64,000 bases of DNA, from contig CAISMH010000012.1 in assembly GCA_903886485.1 (NCBI GenBank), positions 248,001 to 312,000 of the forward strand, in the 5' to 3' direction. The notes beneath the pieces are model-generated. The model searched no databases. It worked only from the letters and a program-made list of their open reading frames with translations, and was not told the DNA's origin. Made by a program: the position numbers and the translations under genes. Shown piece after piece: positions 55,158-64,000 of the stretch. Origin of the DNA: an uncultured Burkholderiales bacterium (lineage in GTDB: Bacteria; Pseudomonadota; Gammaproteobacteria; Burkholderiales; Burkholderiaceae_C). The number at the start of each line of letters is the position of its first letter. Position 1 is the first letter of the stretch.

Positions 55158-56078
55158 ATGGAACTCAAACAAATCGAGTCTTTTGTACGTGTGGCTGAGT
55201 TGGGCAGCTTCACCAAAGCAGCTCAAGCCCTGAACATGCCTCAGCCCCTGTTGAGCCGTCACGTGCGGCAACTGGAGGTGGGCTTGCATCAAAACTTGCT
55301 GATGCGCAATGGGCGTGGCGTGACGGTGACTGAAGCTGGGTTGCTGATGCTTGAGCATGGGCGCGGAATCTTGCACCAAGTGGCAGTGGCGCAAGAAGCA
55401 CTGGGGTCGGTGCGTGGTGCACTGGCAGGACGCGTATCCATCGGTTTGCCGCCTAGCCTGTCCAAGTTGGTGACCGTGCCTCTGACGATGTCATTTCGTC
55501 AGACGTTGCCACATGCGCAGCTGTCGTTGACTGAAGGCTTCTCTGTGCTGATGGTTGAGAGTTTGCGCGCAGGCCGTCTTGACATGGTTGTTCTGTACAA
55601 CCCACCGCCCTCACCCGATTTAGAGATGAAGTTGCTGCATGAGGAGACCTTGATCTTGATTGCGGGCAAAAAGAGCCAGCCTTTGAACGGCGACAAGCCA
55701 CTGAAAGAGGTGGTGCCACTGGCTGACTTGGCCAAGCTGCCCCTCATCGTGCCCAGTCGCCCCAATGCATTTCGCCTGTTGATTGACACGGAGATGCTGC
55801 GCATCAACTGCAAACCGAATATTGCGTTGGAGATTGACGGTTTGAACGCCATTCTTGAGTTGGTCAAGGAAGGCCTAGGTTACGCGGTACTACCCGCCTA
55901 CACCCTGCGCAACTTTGCGAAACCCAAAGACTTCACGACGCATCGCGTCGAAAAGCCCAAACTGATGAGCCAGTTGATGCTGGTGTGGTCCGCACGCCGC
56001 CCCATGACGGCCACACACAAAGCGACCTTGCAACTGACAGAGGAAGTGGTGTCACAAGCGTTGATGGCCAACAGCTAG
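55158..56078 (+). CDS. LysR-family regulator of the pmd operon
   Basis: A 306-residue LysR regulator. The helix-turn-helix lies in MELKQIESFVRVAELGSFTKAAQALNMPQPLLSRHVRQLE (residues 1-40) and a long effector domain follows. It is divergent from the pmd operon and is the likely counterpart of the Comamonas PmdR activator, which responds to a pathway intermediate. The assignment rests on position and family. The N-terminus is of the Cbl/NAC-like LysR group (DNA-binding start at residue 1). Confidence 0.87.
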   Translation: MELKQIESFVRVAELGSFTKAAQALNMPQPLLSRHVRQLEVGLHQNLLMRNGRGVTVTEAGLLMLEHGRGILHQVAVAQEALGSVRGALAGRVSIGLPPSLSKLVTVPLTMSFRQTLPHAQLSLTEGFSVLMVESLRAGRLDMVVLYNPPPSPDLEMKLLHEETLILIAGKKSQPLNGDKPLKEVVPLADLAKLPLIVPSRPNAFRLLIDTEMLRINCKPNIALEIDGLNAILELVKEGLGYAVLPAYTLRNFAKPKDFTTHRVEKPKLMSQLMLVWSARRPMTATHKATLQLTEEVVSQALMANS

Positions 56079-56098
56079 CCACCACCGCTGGGTTGGAC

Positions 56099-56995
56099 TT
56101 ACCAGCTGTCGTCGCTGCCGCCACCGGAGTCGGCACTGTCCCAACCGCTGCCAGACCCTGCATCAAAAGATCCCAAGTCAGGTTGTGCGGGCGTATCAAA
56201 GGGTACGTACCCACCGTTGTCGGCCACAGGTGTTGCGCTGGGTACAGATGAGGTGTGGTGTTCACCCTCTAAGGCTTTAGACAAGGCATAGCCAGCGGCC
56301 ACACCGGCCAAACCACCCACCACAGCACCTGTCATGGTGGAGCCGCCGCTGTTGGGCTGGGCGTAACCCTGTGGGGCGTAACCGCTTGGGGGCATGCCTT
56401 GCGGTGCATTGGGCGTGTATTGAGCGCCAAAGCCTCGGGGTGCAGGTGTCATCCCCGCAGCAGGGGCATACGTCGTGTTGTTGGCATTCGCCGCAGCCGA
56501 GCGACGCAGCCACAAGCCCAACACCACCAAGCCCGCAATGGCGAACCAGACATACGTGAGGGTCGAGCTGCCGCTATTTCCCGCCGCTTCTGGCGTTGAT
56601 TGGCTGACTGCGTGTGCGCTAGGCGCCACCGAAGGCTCCATCACCACCGAAGATGAAGGCGCATTCGCCAAGTCGTTGACTTTGGCAGAGACTGCATTGA
56701 ATTTTTCAGGGCTGGTCGCGAACTTCAAGGACGGGTCAATGTCTTTGGCTTTTTGCAACTCAGTTTGCGCATCCTTGTAGCGGTGTTCGTGGGCCAGCAC
56801 TTGGCCCAATTCGTAATGCGCTTTGGCACTTTGCGGTTTGTCTTGCAAGACTTCGCGCAACATGGTTTCCGCCTGCGCATACTGCCCTGCCGCGACAGCT
56901 GCCTCGATATCTTTGGGCGTGGGCAGCGCCAAGGCAAACGTAGCACCCAGCACCATCACCACGGCGACACATGATTTAAACAATCGAGAAAACAT
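56099..56995 (-). CDS. TPR-containing membrane protein with Gly/Ser-rich tail
   Basis: A 298-residue protein. It has an N-terminal signal peptide or anchor (residues 1-24, ending ALA), TPR-like helices (AAVAAGQYAQAETMLREVLQDKPQSAKAHYELGQVLAHEHRYKDAQTELQKAKDIDP, about 30-90), a Ser/Pro linker, a membrane segment (TYVWFAIAGLVVLGLWL) followed by Arg-Arg, a Pro/Gly/Tyr-rich cytoplasmic stretch, a small Gly-rich hydrophobic segment (TGAVVGGLAGVAAGYAL), and an acidic Gly/Ser/Asp/Trp tail. A scaffold or assembly role is plausible. Function unknown. A GTG three codons upstream is the alternative start. Confidence 0.72.
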   Translation of the reverse strand: MFSRLFKSCVAVVMVLGATFALALPTPKDIEAAVAAGQYAQAETMLREVLQDKPQSAKAHYELGQVLAHEHRYKDAQTELQKAKDIDPSLKFATSPEKFNAVSAKVNDLANAPSSSVVMEPSVAPSAHAVSQSTPEAAGNSGSSTLTYVWFAIAGLVVLGLWLRRSAAANANNTTYAPAAGMTPAPRGFGAQYTPNAPQGMPPSGYAPQGYAQPNSGGSTMTGAVVGGLAGVAAGYALSKALEGEHHTSSVPSATPVADNGGYVPFDTPAQPDLGSFDAGSGSGWDSADSGGGSDDSW

Positions 56996-57206
56996 AGGAC
57001 TCACTACCTTTCAATCAAAACCTGCATCACACAGATGTGCTGCATTGTGCAGTGCTGATGTGACGGCTAGGTCAAGCGACACAAGCTCAACCATAAATAA
57101 GGCTCAAGCTTCCCAAATCAAGAGGGGGAGAAAAATTTATGGCTGAACCGACAGCCCAGCGAAGTCTAAGGCTGGGATTGATTAATGGGATTTATGGTGA
57201 GCATCC

Positions 57207-57249
57207 ACCGAGTTTTGAAGCATTTTGGTGAATGCTTCAAAGGCTCGGT
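57207..57249 (-). terminator. Long hairpin downstream of the small hypothetical gene
   Basis: Perfect arms TTGAAGCATT/AATGCTTCAA enclose a 6-base loop, and outer arms ACCGAG/CTCGGT lengthen the stem after a small internal loop. It begins 8 bp after the stop of the minus-strand gene. A T-tract is lacking, so it may be a transcript-end or stability structure rather than a strong intrinsic terminator. The rest of 56996-57257 holds nothing recognisable. Confidence 0.55.
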
Positions 57250-57257
57250 CTCAACAC

Positions 57258-57680
57258 TTAAGCCACTGTGTTGACGTTACTGCCGATACCCATTAACGCA
57301 AACACGCTGGATTCCTGGGCGCTGATATGGGCACTCGCTAAGGCCGCCGCCGCTTTTTGTGCGGGTGTCGTGGTTTTTGATGGGGTGCTGGAACTTGGCA
57401 CCTTCGCCGTTGAAGCGCCTTGAGCGCCGTTTTTAGGCTGCATGTCCAAAGCTGCTTTTTGAGCTGCCGCTAAATCCTCCGAGCGAAGGGCTTGGTACAA
57501 GCGACCCAAGGGGCTGGTGTTGTTCTTGCCCATCACGGGCAGCCCTGATGCCACGTAGGCTTTTTGGGCTGAGGCCATATCACCAGCCTTCAAAGCGGAG
57601 AACAAATTATTCATGTTCTGTTGCTTTTGTAGGAGACCTGTTGCGTAGGTGCTTTGTGCTGCGATGTTGTTGATTGACAT
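57258..57680 (-). CDS. Hypothetical protein
   Basis: A 140-residue protein I do not recognise. From MSINNIAAQSTYATGLLQ it has short helical repeats that resemble each other: LFSALKAGDMASAQKAYVASG and LYQALRSEDLAAAQKAALDM, both of the form L-x-x-A-L-x-x-x-D-x-A-x-A-Q-K-A. These are separated by a short linker and followed by a Ser/Thr/Pro-rich spacer and an Ala-rich helix ending SNVNTVA. No signal peptide or membrane segment. The internal repeat is TPR-like in spacing, so protein binding is conceivable. The longer frame to 57761 lacks support. Confidence 0.6.
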   Translation of the reverse strand: MSINNIAAQSTYATGLLQKQQNMNNLFSALKAGDMASAQKAYVASGLPVMGKNNTSPLGRLYQALRSEDLAAAQKAALDMQPKNGAQGASTAKVPSSSTPSKTTTPAQKAAAALASAHISAQESSVFALMGIGSNVNTVA

Positions 57681-57830
57681 GAGTTGGATTGCCGTTTTTA
57701 CGTCAGTTGCATATCGATAGACAGCTTTCAGCAAGAATCGAGCCGTACTGAATTGACACATGCAAAACTAAAGACCCATGTCATGCACGCTGGTACTGAA
57801 TTCAAACAACCCACCCATATAACGCTCCAC

Positions 57831-58361
57831 TCAAGTAGTGATAATTTGCAAAGATTGATTGAAACCTAGTTGCTTTTTAGGGCCTTCAAGCAAGTTATAG
57901 GCTCGCTCAATCTCATCACTACTTCCATGTATCAACAAAAGGAATTGATCCGCCTTGATCGCAGTTTCATATTTGATAGCCTGTTCATGATTGACGCCAA
58001 ACTCAAGCATTGCGGTGCCTAATGCCGACAACCCTCCTAAAACTACCGCTCCCTCTAACGCACTAACCAATGACGCAACAATTGGCCCTGAAAATGCTGT
58101 CACACCAATACTAGGAAGTACGAAAACTGCTGGGGCAAATAACAACCCCCAAATTGCCCCCCAAAACGCTCCAAATTTTCCCAAGGCTCTTATTCGATCA
58201 CCTTTAGTGTAGAACCCAATGGGATGTTCCTCTGAGTGAAAGCCCATACCGATTACCGACAAATGTCGCATATCAAAGCCAGACAATCCAAGCAGACGGA
58301 CTGCATTCTCTGCCTCAAAATGAGTCTTGAAAGCATAGACATTTGAAGGTTTTTTATTCAT
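57831..58361 (-). CDS. DUF1269/general-stress-type membrane protein
   Basis: A 176-residue protein. The N-terminal part reads like a ferredoxin-fold regulatory module (VYAFKTHFEAENAVRLLGLSGFDMRHLSVIG). A glycine-rich membrane hairpin comes next (ALGKFGAFWGAIWGLLFAPAVFVLPSIG and IVASLVSALEGAVVLGGLSALGTAM), and then a C-terminal module (ADQFLLLIHGSSDEIERAYNLL). This layout is shared with DUF1269 and heat-induced stress membrane proteins of unknown function. It is 13 bp downstream of the phasin-like gene and likely co-transcribed with it. Confidence 0.7.
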   Translation of the reverse strand: MNKKPSNVYAFKTHFEAENAVRLLGLSGFDMRHLSVIGMGFHSEEHPIGFYTKGDRIRALGKFGAFWGAIWGLLFAPAVFVLPSIGVTAFSGPIVASLVSALEGAVVLGGLSALGTAMLEFGVNHEQAIKYETAIKADQFLLLIHGSSDEIERAYNLLEGPKKQLGFNQSLQIITT

Positions 58362-58374
58362 ACAAACTTTCAAA

Positions 58375-58866
58375 TTACTTTGATTGACTTGATAGTGTTT
58401 TTGCTGAAGAAACAGCTTTTGTAGTCGCGGCTTTTGCGTTTTCCATCACCGAGTGACTCGCATCTAGGGCAGTTTTCATAAATGTCGTCGCGATTGATGA
58501 AATTGGATTTGATGAAATTTCATGAATCTTCAAAGCTTCATTTGTGAGAAAACATCCATCTTCGATCTGTTTCTGAAAAAGCTTAGTTACTTCAATGTGT
58601 GCATCAAAACCTAACCTGTACGCATCTACCGCAAAACCTAAATAATCTTTGACTTGACTCATCATGTGTTGCGTAACCAAGCTTTGAACTTTACTGGTGT
58701 CTTTGATCTCCGAGAGTTCAGATGCTCTTTTATGTGATGCTTCGATTGCTAGCTTGTTCTGTGTCAATGCAAGGTTAATCAAATCCAACGATTGCTTGTG
58801 ATACAGGTTTGCGATTTCAATAGATCGATTGGAAATGATGTGTGTAGTTGCTGAAGCTGCTTTCAT
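58375..58866 (-). CDS. Phasin-like protein (second copy)
   Basis: A 163-residue helical protein without membrane segments, similar in style to the phasin family (NRSIEIANLYHKQSLDLINLALTQNKLAIEASHKRASEL, then SVMENAKAATTKAVSSAKTLSSQSK with the Lys/Ala-rich end). It probably coats PHA granules or acts in a stress response. It is the first gene of a pair with the DUF1269-type gene. Codon and base usage are more AT-rich than the phasin at 13457-13999. Confidence 0.7.
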   Translation of the reverse strand: MKAASATTHIISNRSIEIANLYHKQSLDLINLALTQNKLAIEASHKRASELSEIKDTSKVQSLVTQHMMSQVKDYLGFAVDAYRLGFDAHIEVTKLFQKQIEDGCFLTNEALKIHEISSNPISSIATTFMKTALDASHSVMENAKAATTKAVSSAKTLSSQSK

Positions 58867-58962
58867 ACTGTGGTCCTTTTAAAAAGTTGATGCCTAAAAT
58901 TTCAAAAAGCACAAACGCTATTGAAATTAACCAAGACAAGCTTAATCAAAGAACTAGTTGAT

Positions 58963-59634
58963 GTATGTGCGCTGACGCACCAAGACATGAAATAGCGTCT
59001 CTTAAATAACTCTCCCAACAAAGAATGTAATTGCCAGAAGTTAAGTTTTTAGCTTGAAGTCAAGTAACAACACTGATGGATCAAAGCTTATGAAGGACAA
59101 AGTGAAATTGCTACTTTATAAATGTCAGTGGAATTTTCGTCAACGTCAACACACGGTGAGCGACTGAACCAATCAACATATCGCTAACTATTGAACGTCC
59201 CTTAGCGCCCATAACGATCAAGTCAAACCTACCAGACTTGGCCGCCTTAGTGATCTCTTCAGCGACATGACCGGTTTTGATAATCATGTCGTGCTGCACA
59301 CCCGCTTTATCCAAAGCACTTCGCGCAGACTTCAAGTCTTTATCACTAAGTTCACGCAGATAGTCAGACACCGAGTCTTTGGGAATGAACTTTTTCAAAT
59401 GCTTAAGCCCCGTGTCGTCATGCACAGAAATCAAGGTAACTGAAACCTTAGGGCGTAAAGAAGCTGCGTATTTTGCAGCTCGTAATGCGCACGAGGAACC
59501 ATCGGTTGGAACAAGAATTTTCATATGAAAGACCTAAGTTAAGTACTTGTACATCTTCATTCACTAATTTTGGTTTGTATGTGCGCTAGCGAACAGACCG
59601 AAAAGAAAAATATACAAACAATCAAGCTTAATCA
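58963..59634. repeat. Two short motifs shared by the intergenic regions flanking usp
   Basis: TGTATGTGCGCT occurs at 58963-58974 and 59576-59587, and AAGCTTAATCA at 58939-58949 and 59624-59634, the latter ending just before the diguanylate cyclase start. Both motifs fall in the gaps upstream of the phasin-like and usp genes, so they may be binding sites of a common regulator. The gap 58867-59110 holds no gene. Confidence 0.45.
59111..59524 (-). CDS. Universal stress protein (UspA family)
   Basis: A 137-residue protein of the UspA fold. It starts MKILVPTDGSSCALRAAKYAA and ends with the ATP-binding signature GRFDLIVMGAKGRSIVSDMLIGSVAHRVL (G-x2-G-x9-G-S pattern) and IPLTFIK, so it is probably of the nucleotide-binding type. 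Family members accumulate under starvation, oxygen limitation or other stress. It stands alone, with a phasin-like/DUF1269 pair downstream and a diguanylate cyclase gene divergent from it. Confidence 0.92.
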   Translation of the reverse strand: MKILVPTDGSSCALRAAKYAASLRPKVSVTLISVHDDTGLKHLKKFIPKDSVSDYLRELSDKDLKSARSALDKAGVQHDMIIKTGHVAEEITKAAKSGRFDLIVMGAKGRSIVSDMLIGSVAHRVLTLTKIPLTFIK

Positions 59635-59636
59635 GC

Positions 59637-61172
59637 ATGATTGATACAGCAAAACAAAAACACAAAAGACTCGGCCACTCAGTTGTGGCTTTGTATTTAC
59701 TTACGTTGGCTGTCGTCCTAATAGGCACAGCATTCGCTCTTTATCAAAATTGGGAGATACGACTCAAGGCTACACAAGTTGATTTGATTCGGAATGCAAA
59801 CATTAGCAATCTTTTGGTAGAAAGTGCGTTGCTCAGTGCAAGTAAGACCTTACGAAGCACTCGAAGTCAAATCGAACTCGCATTTCTAAAAGGCAATCGA
59901 AGTAACGAAGACATACATCTGATACTGATGAATGCAACGCGAACCAATGATGCATACAGCAAATCCTTTGAACTTGGGCTGTTGTTCTTTGTGGATGAAA
60001 AAGGGCTAGTTTATGCACTTAGTGATCGCTATTTATCGCAACCTATCGACATGTCAGCCCAGTACTTCTTTAAAGATTTACTAAACAACTTTTACAAACG
60101 CAGTACGGTTGGACCGCTAATTGAAGCAATCACTACGCGTCAATTGGTCTTTCACATGTCGGTCCCGATTCATGACGCAACAGGAAAATTTTCAGGAGTG
60201 TTGGCTCAGCAAATCCTAGCTTCGTCGATTGGTGCGGACTTAAACAGATCTACAGACAGTAGAAGTTTTGAGCGCTTGATGACTTTCTACGCCGGTAATG
60301 ATGCTTCCTTCATCTTTCCTCTTCCGGACGACATGCAATTCAATAGCATGACTACAAATACAAATACGTCCTCATCAATAAAACCCATTACGCAAAGATC
60401 TCAAATTAGTGAAGAAACTAGATATTTAGGAAGCGCTGTATCAACTCTCCTGGCTCTTACCAGTCAAGTAGAGATTCCGAAAAGTAGAGTAAGGCAGGAG
60501 TTTCTTAAAGACAACAGCCTCTTGCTTGCTTATGCACTCTCAGGAGCAGTCTTCGTATCTATTATATTTTTCTATCTTTATCGGTTGACTCAAAGGCTTT
60601 TCATCGCTCAAACAAGTTCGATGCACGACACCCTTACGGGACTTCGTAATCGCCGATCCTTAGATGAACAGCTACCGCTTTTACTAAGAGAATCAATGAG
60701 AGAAAAAGAGCCGCTCACTGTTCTATTCATAGACATTGATCATTTCCGAATTTTCAACGACCAATACGGCCATGAAAGCGGTGATGTTGCGTTACAAGCC
60801 GTCGCAAATACTCTCTTACGTATATGCCAACGACCACTGGACTTTATTTGCCGATGGGGTGGCGAGGAATTTGTAGCAGTGCTACCGCACACGAATGAAA
60901 AAGCAGCGGCAAAACTGGCACAAGACATGCTCCAAGCTATGAGAGCTCTTCAGCTTCACGTTGCAAATCATGCCGCACCAAAACTAACCATCAGCATCGG
61001 ACATATATCGCGAACGATAACTATCGAGACTTTGGACGAAGACCTCGTTGATGCAGCAGACCAAGCAATGCTCCAAGCCAAACACCTTGGGCGCAATCAA
61101 AGTTTTATGGCAAAAGATTCATTCCTTCAACGTGACACGCACATGACCTGCGATATAGCCAACAACTTATGA
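59637..61172 (+). CDS. Diguanylate cyclase with periplasmic sensor domain
   Basis: A 511-residue membrane protein. It has a membrane helix near residues 18-40, an extracytoplasmic dCACHE-like sensor (about 45-285), a second helix ([22 protein letters not shown]) and a C-terminal GGDEF domain ([35 protein letters not shown]). The active site is GGEEF, and an RxxD inhibitory site (RPLD) lies five residues before it, so the enzyme should make c-di-GMP from two GTP and be product-inhibited. Its end overlaps the HD-GYP gene as ATGA. Distinctly AT-rich. Confidence 0.92.
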   Translation: MIDTAKQKHKRLGHSVVALYLLTLAVVLIGTAFALYQNWEIRLKATQVDLIRNANISNLLVESALLSASKTLRSTRSQIELAFLKGNRSNEDIHLILMNATRTNDAYSKSFELGLLFFVDEKGLVYALSDRYLSQPIDMSAQYFFKDLLNNFYKRSTVGPLIEAITTRQLVFHMSVPIHDATGKFSGVLAQQILASSIGADLNRSTDSRSFERLMTFYAGNDASFIFPLPDDMQFNSMTTNTNTSSSIKPITQRSQISEETRYLGSAVSTLLALTSQVEIPKSRVRQEFLKDNSLLLAYALSGAVFVSIIFFYLYRLTQRLFIAQTSSMHDTLTGLRNRRSLDEQLPLLLRESMREKEPLTVLFIDIDHFRIFNDQYGHESGDVALQAVANTLLRICQRPLDFICRWGGEEFVAVLPHTNEKAAAKLAQDMLQAMRALQLHVANHAAPKLTISIGHISRTITIETLDEDLVDAADQAMLQAKHLGRNQSFMAKDSFLQRDTHMTCDIANNL

Positions 61173-62212
61173 CACCTCCTCTTACTGCACTGCAAACCGC
61201 ATCTGAACTCCGTTACCGACGATTGTTTGAAACGGCGCAAGATGGAATCTTGATATTAGATTTCAAGACCGGACAAATCGAAGACGCAAATCCCTTCCTA
61301 ACTCATCTCTTGGGCTACTCACGAGAAGAATTGGTAGGTAAACGGTTGTGGGAAATTGGGGCAATCATTGATAAGAAATCATCACTCGAAGCCTTTGCAG
61401 TTCTGCAAGACAAGGGTTACATCCGTTATGAAGATTTACCCTTAATGACCAAAGACGGCTTCATCATCAACGTTGAGTTTGTCAGCAATGCCTATGGCGT
61501 GAATGGTGATCAAGTTATTCAATGCAACATCCGCGATATTACAGAGCGAAAAAAAATAGATAAACAACTGCTGGAATACCAGCACTTGGTTAGCTTAGGC
61601 ATGTCTGAAATTGTGGATGTACTGTCTGCAATGATTGAAGAGCGAGACCCATACACCGCTGGCCATCAAGCTCGTGTAGCTAACTTATCAGTAGCTATCG
61701 CCACTGAATTGAGATTGCCACCCCATAACATTGAAGGGATTCGCCTCAGTGCATTGATGCACGACATTGGCAAGTTCTCGATCCCAGCACAAGTTTTGAT
61801 GAAACCAACCAAGCTCAACACCTTCGAGATTGCAATGTTGCGAAACCACGTGCAAGCCGGATATGACGTGATTAAACACATCCACTTTCCTTGGCCCGTA
61901 GCTCAGGTGGTGTTGCAGCACCACGAACGTCTGGACGGCTCAGGCTATCCCAATAGTTTGAAAGGCGACAGCATTAGTGACGACGCTCGCATCTTGGCTG
62001 TTGCAGACACAGTGGACGCAATGGTAGGAATGCGTCCTTATCGTTCAGCCTTCAGTATCGATGAGGCACTTAGCACGCTTGAAGAGGGAATCGACACTTT
62101 ATACGACGCACGTATGGTTAAAGCCTGCATAAAAATTTTCAAAGAAGATCAATACACCTTCCCCCCCATGAAACACATAGAAGATGTCCACCCACTTAAC
62201 AAACACCTTTAA
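61169..62212 (+). CDS. PAS-HD-GYP c-di-GMP phosphodiesterase
   Basis: A 347-residue cytoplasmic protein. Residues 13-130 are a PAS domain ([48 protein letters not shown]). From about 145 an HD-GYP domain follows with the metal motif HDIGKFSIP and the [16 protein letters not shown] signature, so it should hydrolyse c-di-GMP. It is translated together with the diguanylate cyclase upstream (ATGA overlap) and its 3' end overlaps the TadE gene by 29 bp. Confidence 0.92.
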   Translation: MTPPLTALQTASELRYRRLFETAQDGILILDFKTGQIEDANPFLTHLLGYSREELVGKRLWEIGAIIDKKSSLEAFAVLQDKGYIRYEDLPLMTKDGFIINVEFVSNAYGVNGDQVIQCNIRDITERKKIDKQLLEYQHLVSLGMSEIVDVLSAMIEERDPYTAGHQARVANLSVAIATELRLPPHNIEGIRLSALMHDIGKFSIPAQVLMKPTKLNTFEIAMLRNHVQAGYDVIKHIHFPWPVAQVVLQHHERLDGSGYPNSLKGDSISDDARILAVADTVDAMVGMRPYRSAFSIDEALSTLEEGIDTLYDARMVKACIKIFKEDQYTFPPMKHIEDVHPLNKHL

Positions 62213-62627
62213 TCGCAACGTTTGTAAACAACGTGGCGCGTCAGCAGTTGAGATGGCACTGCTGCTGCCATTGCTGATATTGATGCTGGATGGCGTTCTC
62301 GAATTTGGCTTGATTCTGCACAATCAATCGGTACTCACTAGTACAGTCAATCTTGCAGCTCGCGCAGGTATTGTGAATAGGTCGGCCAAACTCAACGATA
62401 CACAAATTGCTGAAATCGCAAGTAATTACTGCATCGACGGCTTGATTTCACTTGGCACAACCACCCCTGCCACGGTAACCGTAGTTCAATCAGCAGACTC
62501 CACCTACCCAAACCCTTTAAGGGTCACTGTGTCTTATAGCTTTAAGGGATTATTCGTGGGCGGACTGCTGTCAGCGCTTCAAACATACCCCAAACTAAGT
62601 GCCACCACTGTGATGTACAACGAATGA
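62184..62627 (+). CDS. TadE-like pseudopilin protein
   Basis: A 147-residue protein with the TadE start [37 protein letters not shown], a prepilin-like hydrophobic N-terminus (Gly-Ala-Ser-Ala-Val-Glu pattern with Glu at position +5), then a beta-rich extracytoplasmic domain containing two or more conserved positions around a Cys (SNYCIDGLI). TadE and TadF/G proteins belong to the Flp/Tad pilus system. It overlaps the HD-GYP gene by 29 bp and its stop overlaps the next gene by 4 bp. Confidence 0.85.
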   Translation: MSTHLTNTFNRNVCKQRGASAVEMALLLPLLILMLDGVLEFGLILHNQSVLTSTVNLAARAGIVNRSAKLNDTQIAEIASNYCIDGLISLGTTTPATVTVVQSADSTYPNPLRVTVSYSFKGLFVGGLLSALQTYPKLSATTVMYNE

Positions 62628-63859
62628 CTATTAAAAAACAAAGAGGAGCAGTAGCACTCTTAGTTGCTCTCTTGTTGCCCGTGCTGATTGGTTTTATGGC
62701 ATTAGCAGTTGATGTCGGCTACGTCTTAGTACGACGTAACCAAATGCAAGTAGCTGCGGATTCGGCTGCACTATTGGCTGCAAATGCGAGACAACACGGT
62801 CAGGACATAAGTTCTGCAATAGATTTTGCCTACATTGCAACAGCTGCAAATGGATTTACAAATCAATTAGAAAACACACTTGTTACCGTCAGCATTCCTC
62901 CCGGTGGTAGTCAAAGCTATGCAGCGGACACAAACTACGTACGTGTCACCCTCACGCAACCAGTAAATGCATTTTTAGCTTGGGTCTTTGGAGTCACAAA
63001 TACCAATCCTTGGGCTAGTGCGATAGCGGGACCAGTCGGAGGTGGAAACCCTTGCTTACTCACACTTGGAACCACTGGATCTGCGGCTTTAAGCGTGGTC
63101 GGCAATAGCGTAGTTACAGCTAGCACCTGCGGCATATACATCAATTCAAACAGCCCATCGGCATTACAAATTACTGGCAATGCAACCGTTACGGCACGTA
63201 CGATTCAAGTAGTAGGCGGCTATACCGCCACTGGCAATGTAAATGTCAGTGCCATCAGTACAGGCGCAGCGATAACCGCAGATCCGTTCGTAAGCTTACC
63301 CATGCCCGCATTCAGTGGATGTAATTTCACTAACTACAATAAATCTGGCAACGGTAGTTTGACCCTTACACCTGGTACATACTGCGGTGGAATCAGCCTC
63401 TCTGGCAACTATGCAGTTAGCTTTAGCCCAGGCATGTATGTGTTGTACGGCGGGGGGATCAGTTTCACTGGAAACATTGCACCCATATTAGGTAACGGCG
63501 TAACGTTTTACAACTCAGGAAACACCACGTCATTTCCCTATAAGAGTCTAAATCTAGCTGGTAACGTCGCCCTGAACCTCAGCGCTCCAACCACAGGCAC
63601 TTATGCTGGTATGTTGATCATGCAAGACCCTATGAACAGCCAACCTGCCACCTTGGTCGGCAACACGGGAGCAACGTTGGCTGGTAATTTGTATTTCCCG
63701 AAAAACATTGTCACTCTCAATGGAAACACTGGCACGGACATACCAATCGGTTCTGTGGTGGCACAACGTGTAAGCATAGTCGGTAATACACGTTTTAGCA
63801 TGACTAACATGTATGGAGGTAGTGGTACCAGCGGTCAACGAAGCGGCTTATACCAATAG
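62624..63859 (+). CDS. TadG-like pilus assembly protein with repetitive Gly-Asn beta repeats
   Basis: A 411-residue protein. It starts with a Tad-type hydrophobic anchor (RGAVALLVALLLPVLIGFMALAVDVGYVLVRRNQMQVAADSAALLAAN), followed by a putative Flp/Tad external domain. From about residue 160 to the end, more than ten short segments share a small residue followed by Gly-Asn (VGNS, TGNA, TGNV, SGNY, TGNI, AGNV, VGNT, AGNL, NGNT), each within beta-prone sequence, which suggests a solenoid fold. Two Cys near PGTYCGG and SGCNF. It is the last gene in the window. No gene is seen in 63860-64000. Confidence 0.82.
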   Translation: MTIKKQRGAVALLVALLLPVLIGFMALAVDVGYVLVRRNQMQVAADSAALLAANARQHGQDISSAIDFAYIATAANGFTNQLENTLVTVSIPPGGSQSYAADTNYVRVTLTQPVNAFLAWVFGVTNTNPWASAIAGPVGGGNPCLLTLGTTGSAALSVVGNSVVTASTCGIYINSNSPSALQITGNATVTARTIQVVGGYTATGNVNVSAISTGAAITADPFVSLPMPAFSGCNFTNYNKSGNGSLTLTPGTYCGGISLSGNYAVSFSPGMYVLYGGGISFTGNIAPILGNGVTFYNSGNTTSFPYKSLNLAGNVALNLSAPTTGTYAGMLIMQDPMNSQPATLVGNTGATLAGNLYFPKNIVTLNGNTGTDIPIGSVVAQRVSIVGNTRFSMTNMYGGSGTSGQRSGLYQ

Positions 63860-64000
63860 CCAATTCTGATTTATTCATTCATGCCGGTTGCATGAGACGT
63901 CAAGACAATTGGCATGTTTAAAGCACTCAAAACAGATGACATCATCAAGCTTCGATATGTGTAAGTGACAGTAACACCTAAGGATGTTTGAAAAGCTGGG

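Overview
The window looks like a chromosomal segment of a betaproteobacterium of the order Burkholderiales, most likely Comamonadaceae. Supporting signs are the mfd end next to serB, an EarP/EF-P pair with the rhamnosylatable arginine at EF-P position 32, a lysine/alanine-rich extension on RpoD, a phasin gene (polyhydroxyalkanoate storage), and a protocatechuate 4,5-cleavage operon in the pmd gene order known from Comamonas.

Region 1 (1-22.9 kb) is mostly conserved housekeeping: end of mfd, serB, uvrC, earP, efp, a LOG-family gene, a minus-strand run (MFS, rmuC, 2-hydroxyacid dehydrogenase, cation/proton antiporter, pncB, nitroreductase, HDAC-like hydrolase), phasin, patatin-like lipoprotein, an SDR, an OsmC-YcaO fusion, dnaG and rpoD. 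Four clear intrinsic terminators lie in the window, two of them at convergent gene ends and probably bidirectional.

Region 2 (22.9-56.1 kb) is a block of about 33 kb for catabolism of hydroaromatic and aromatic acids. A TRAP transporter (dctQMP) leads an operon with type II dehydroquinase, a shikimate dehydrogenase-like enzyme, a 3-dehydroshikimate dehydratase split into two genes, and an aldo/keto reductase. Together these would turn quinate- or shikimate-type compounds into protocatechuate. The pmd operon (47.3-55.1 kb) cleaves protocatechuate and carries it to pyruvate and oxaloacetate. A LysR gene is divergent from it. A second LigAB-type dioxygenase with its own LysR regulator (22.9-25.1 kb) and a branched-chain-type ABC importer beside an IclR regulator (33.8-40.5 kb) complete the supply side.

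The least explained part is 40.5-47.2 kb. Two divergent units around an IclR-type operator encode a TIM-barrel protein, a ketosteroid-dehydrogenase-like flavoprotein fused to a NIPSNAP pair, a second divergent AroE-like enzyme and a second such flavoprotein. I infer an uncharacterised route for oxidising or aromatising a ring acid.

Region 3 (56.1-64 kb) holds a TPR membrane protein, a small hypothetical, a cluster of membrane stress-type protein, phasin-like protein and universal stress protein, and then a tightly packed set of diguanylate cyclase, PAS-HD-GYP phosphodiesterase, TadE and TadG-like genes. From about 57.7 kb the DNA is visibly more AT-rich than the rest, which suggests a different origin. 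No rRNA, tRNA, CRISPR array, insertion sequence or phage gene was recognised.
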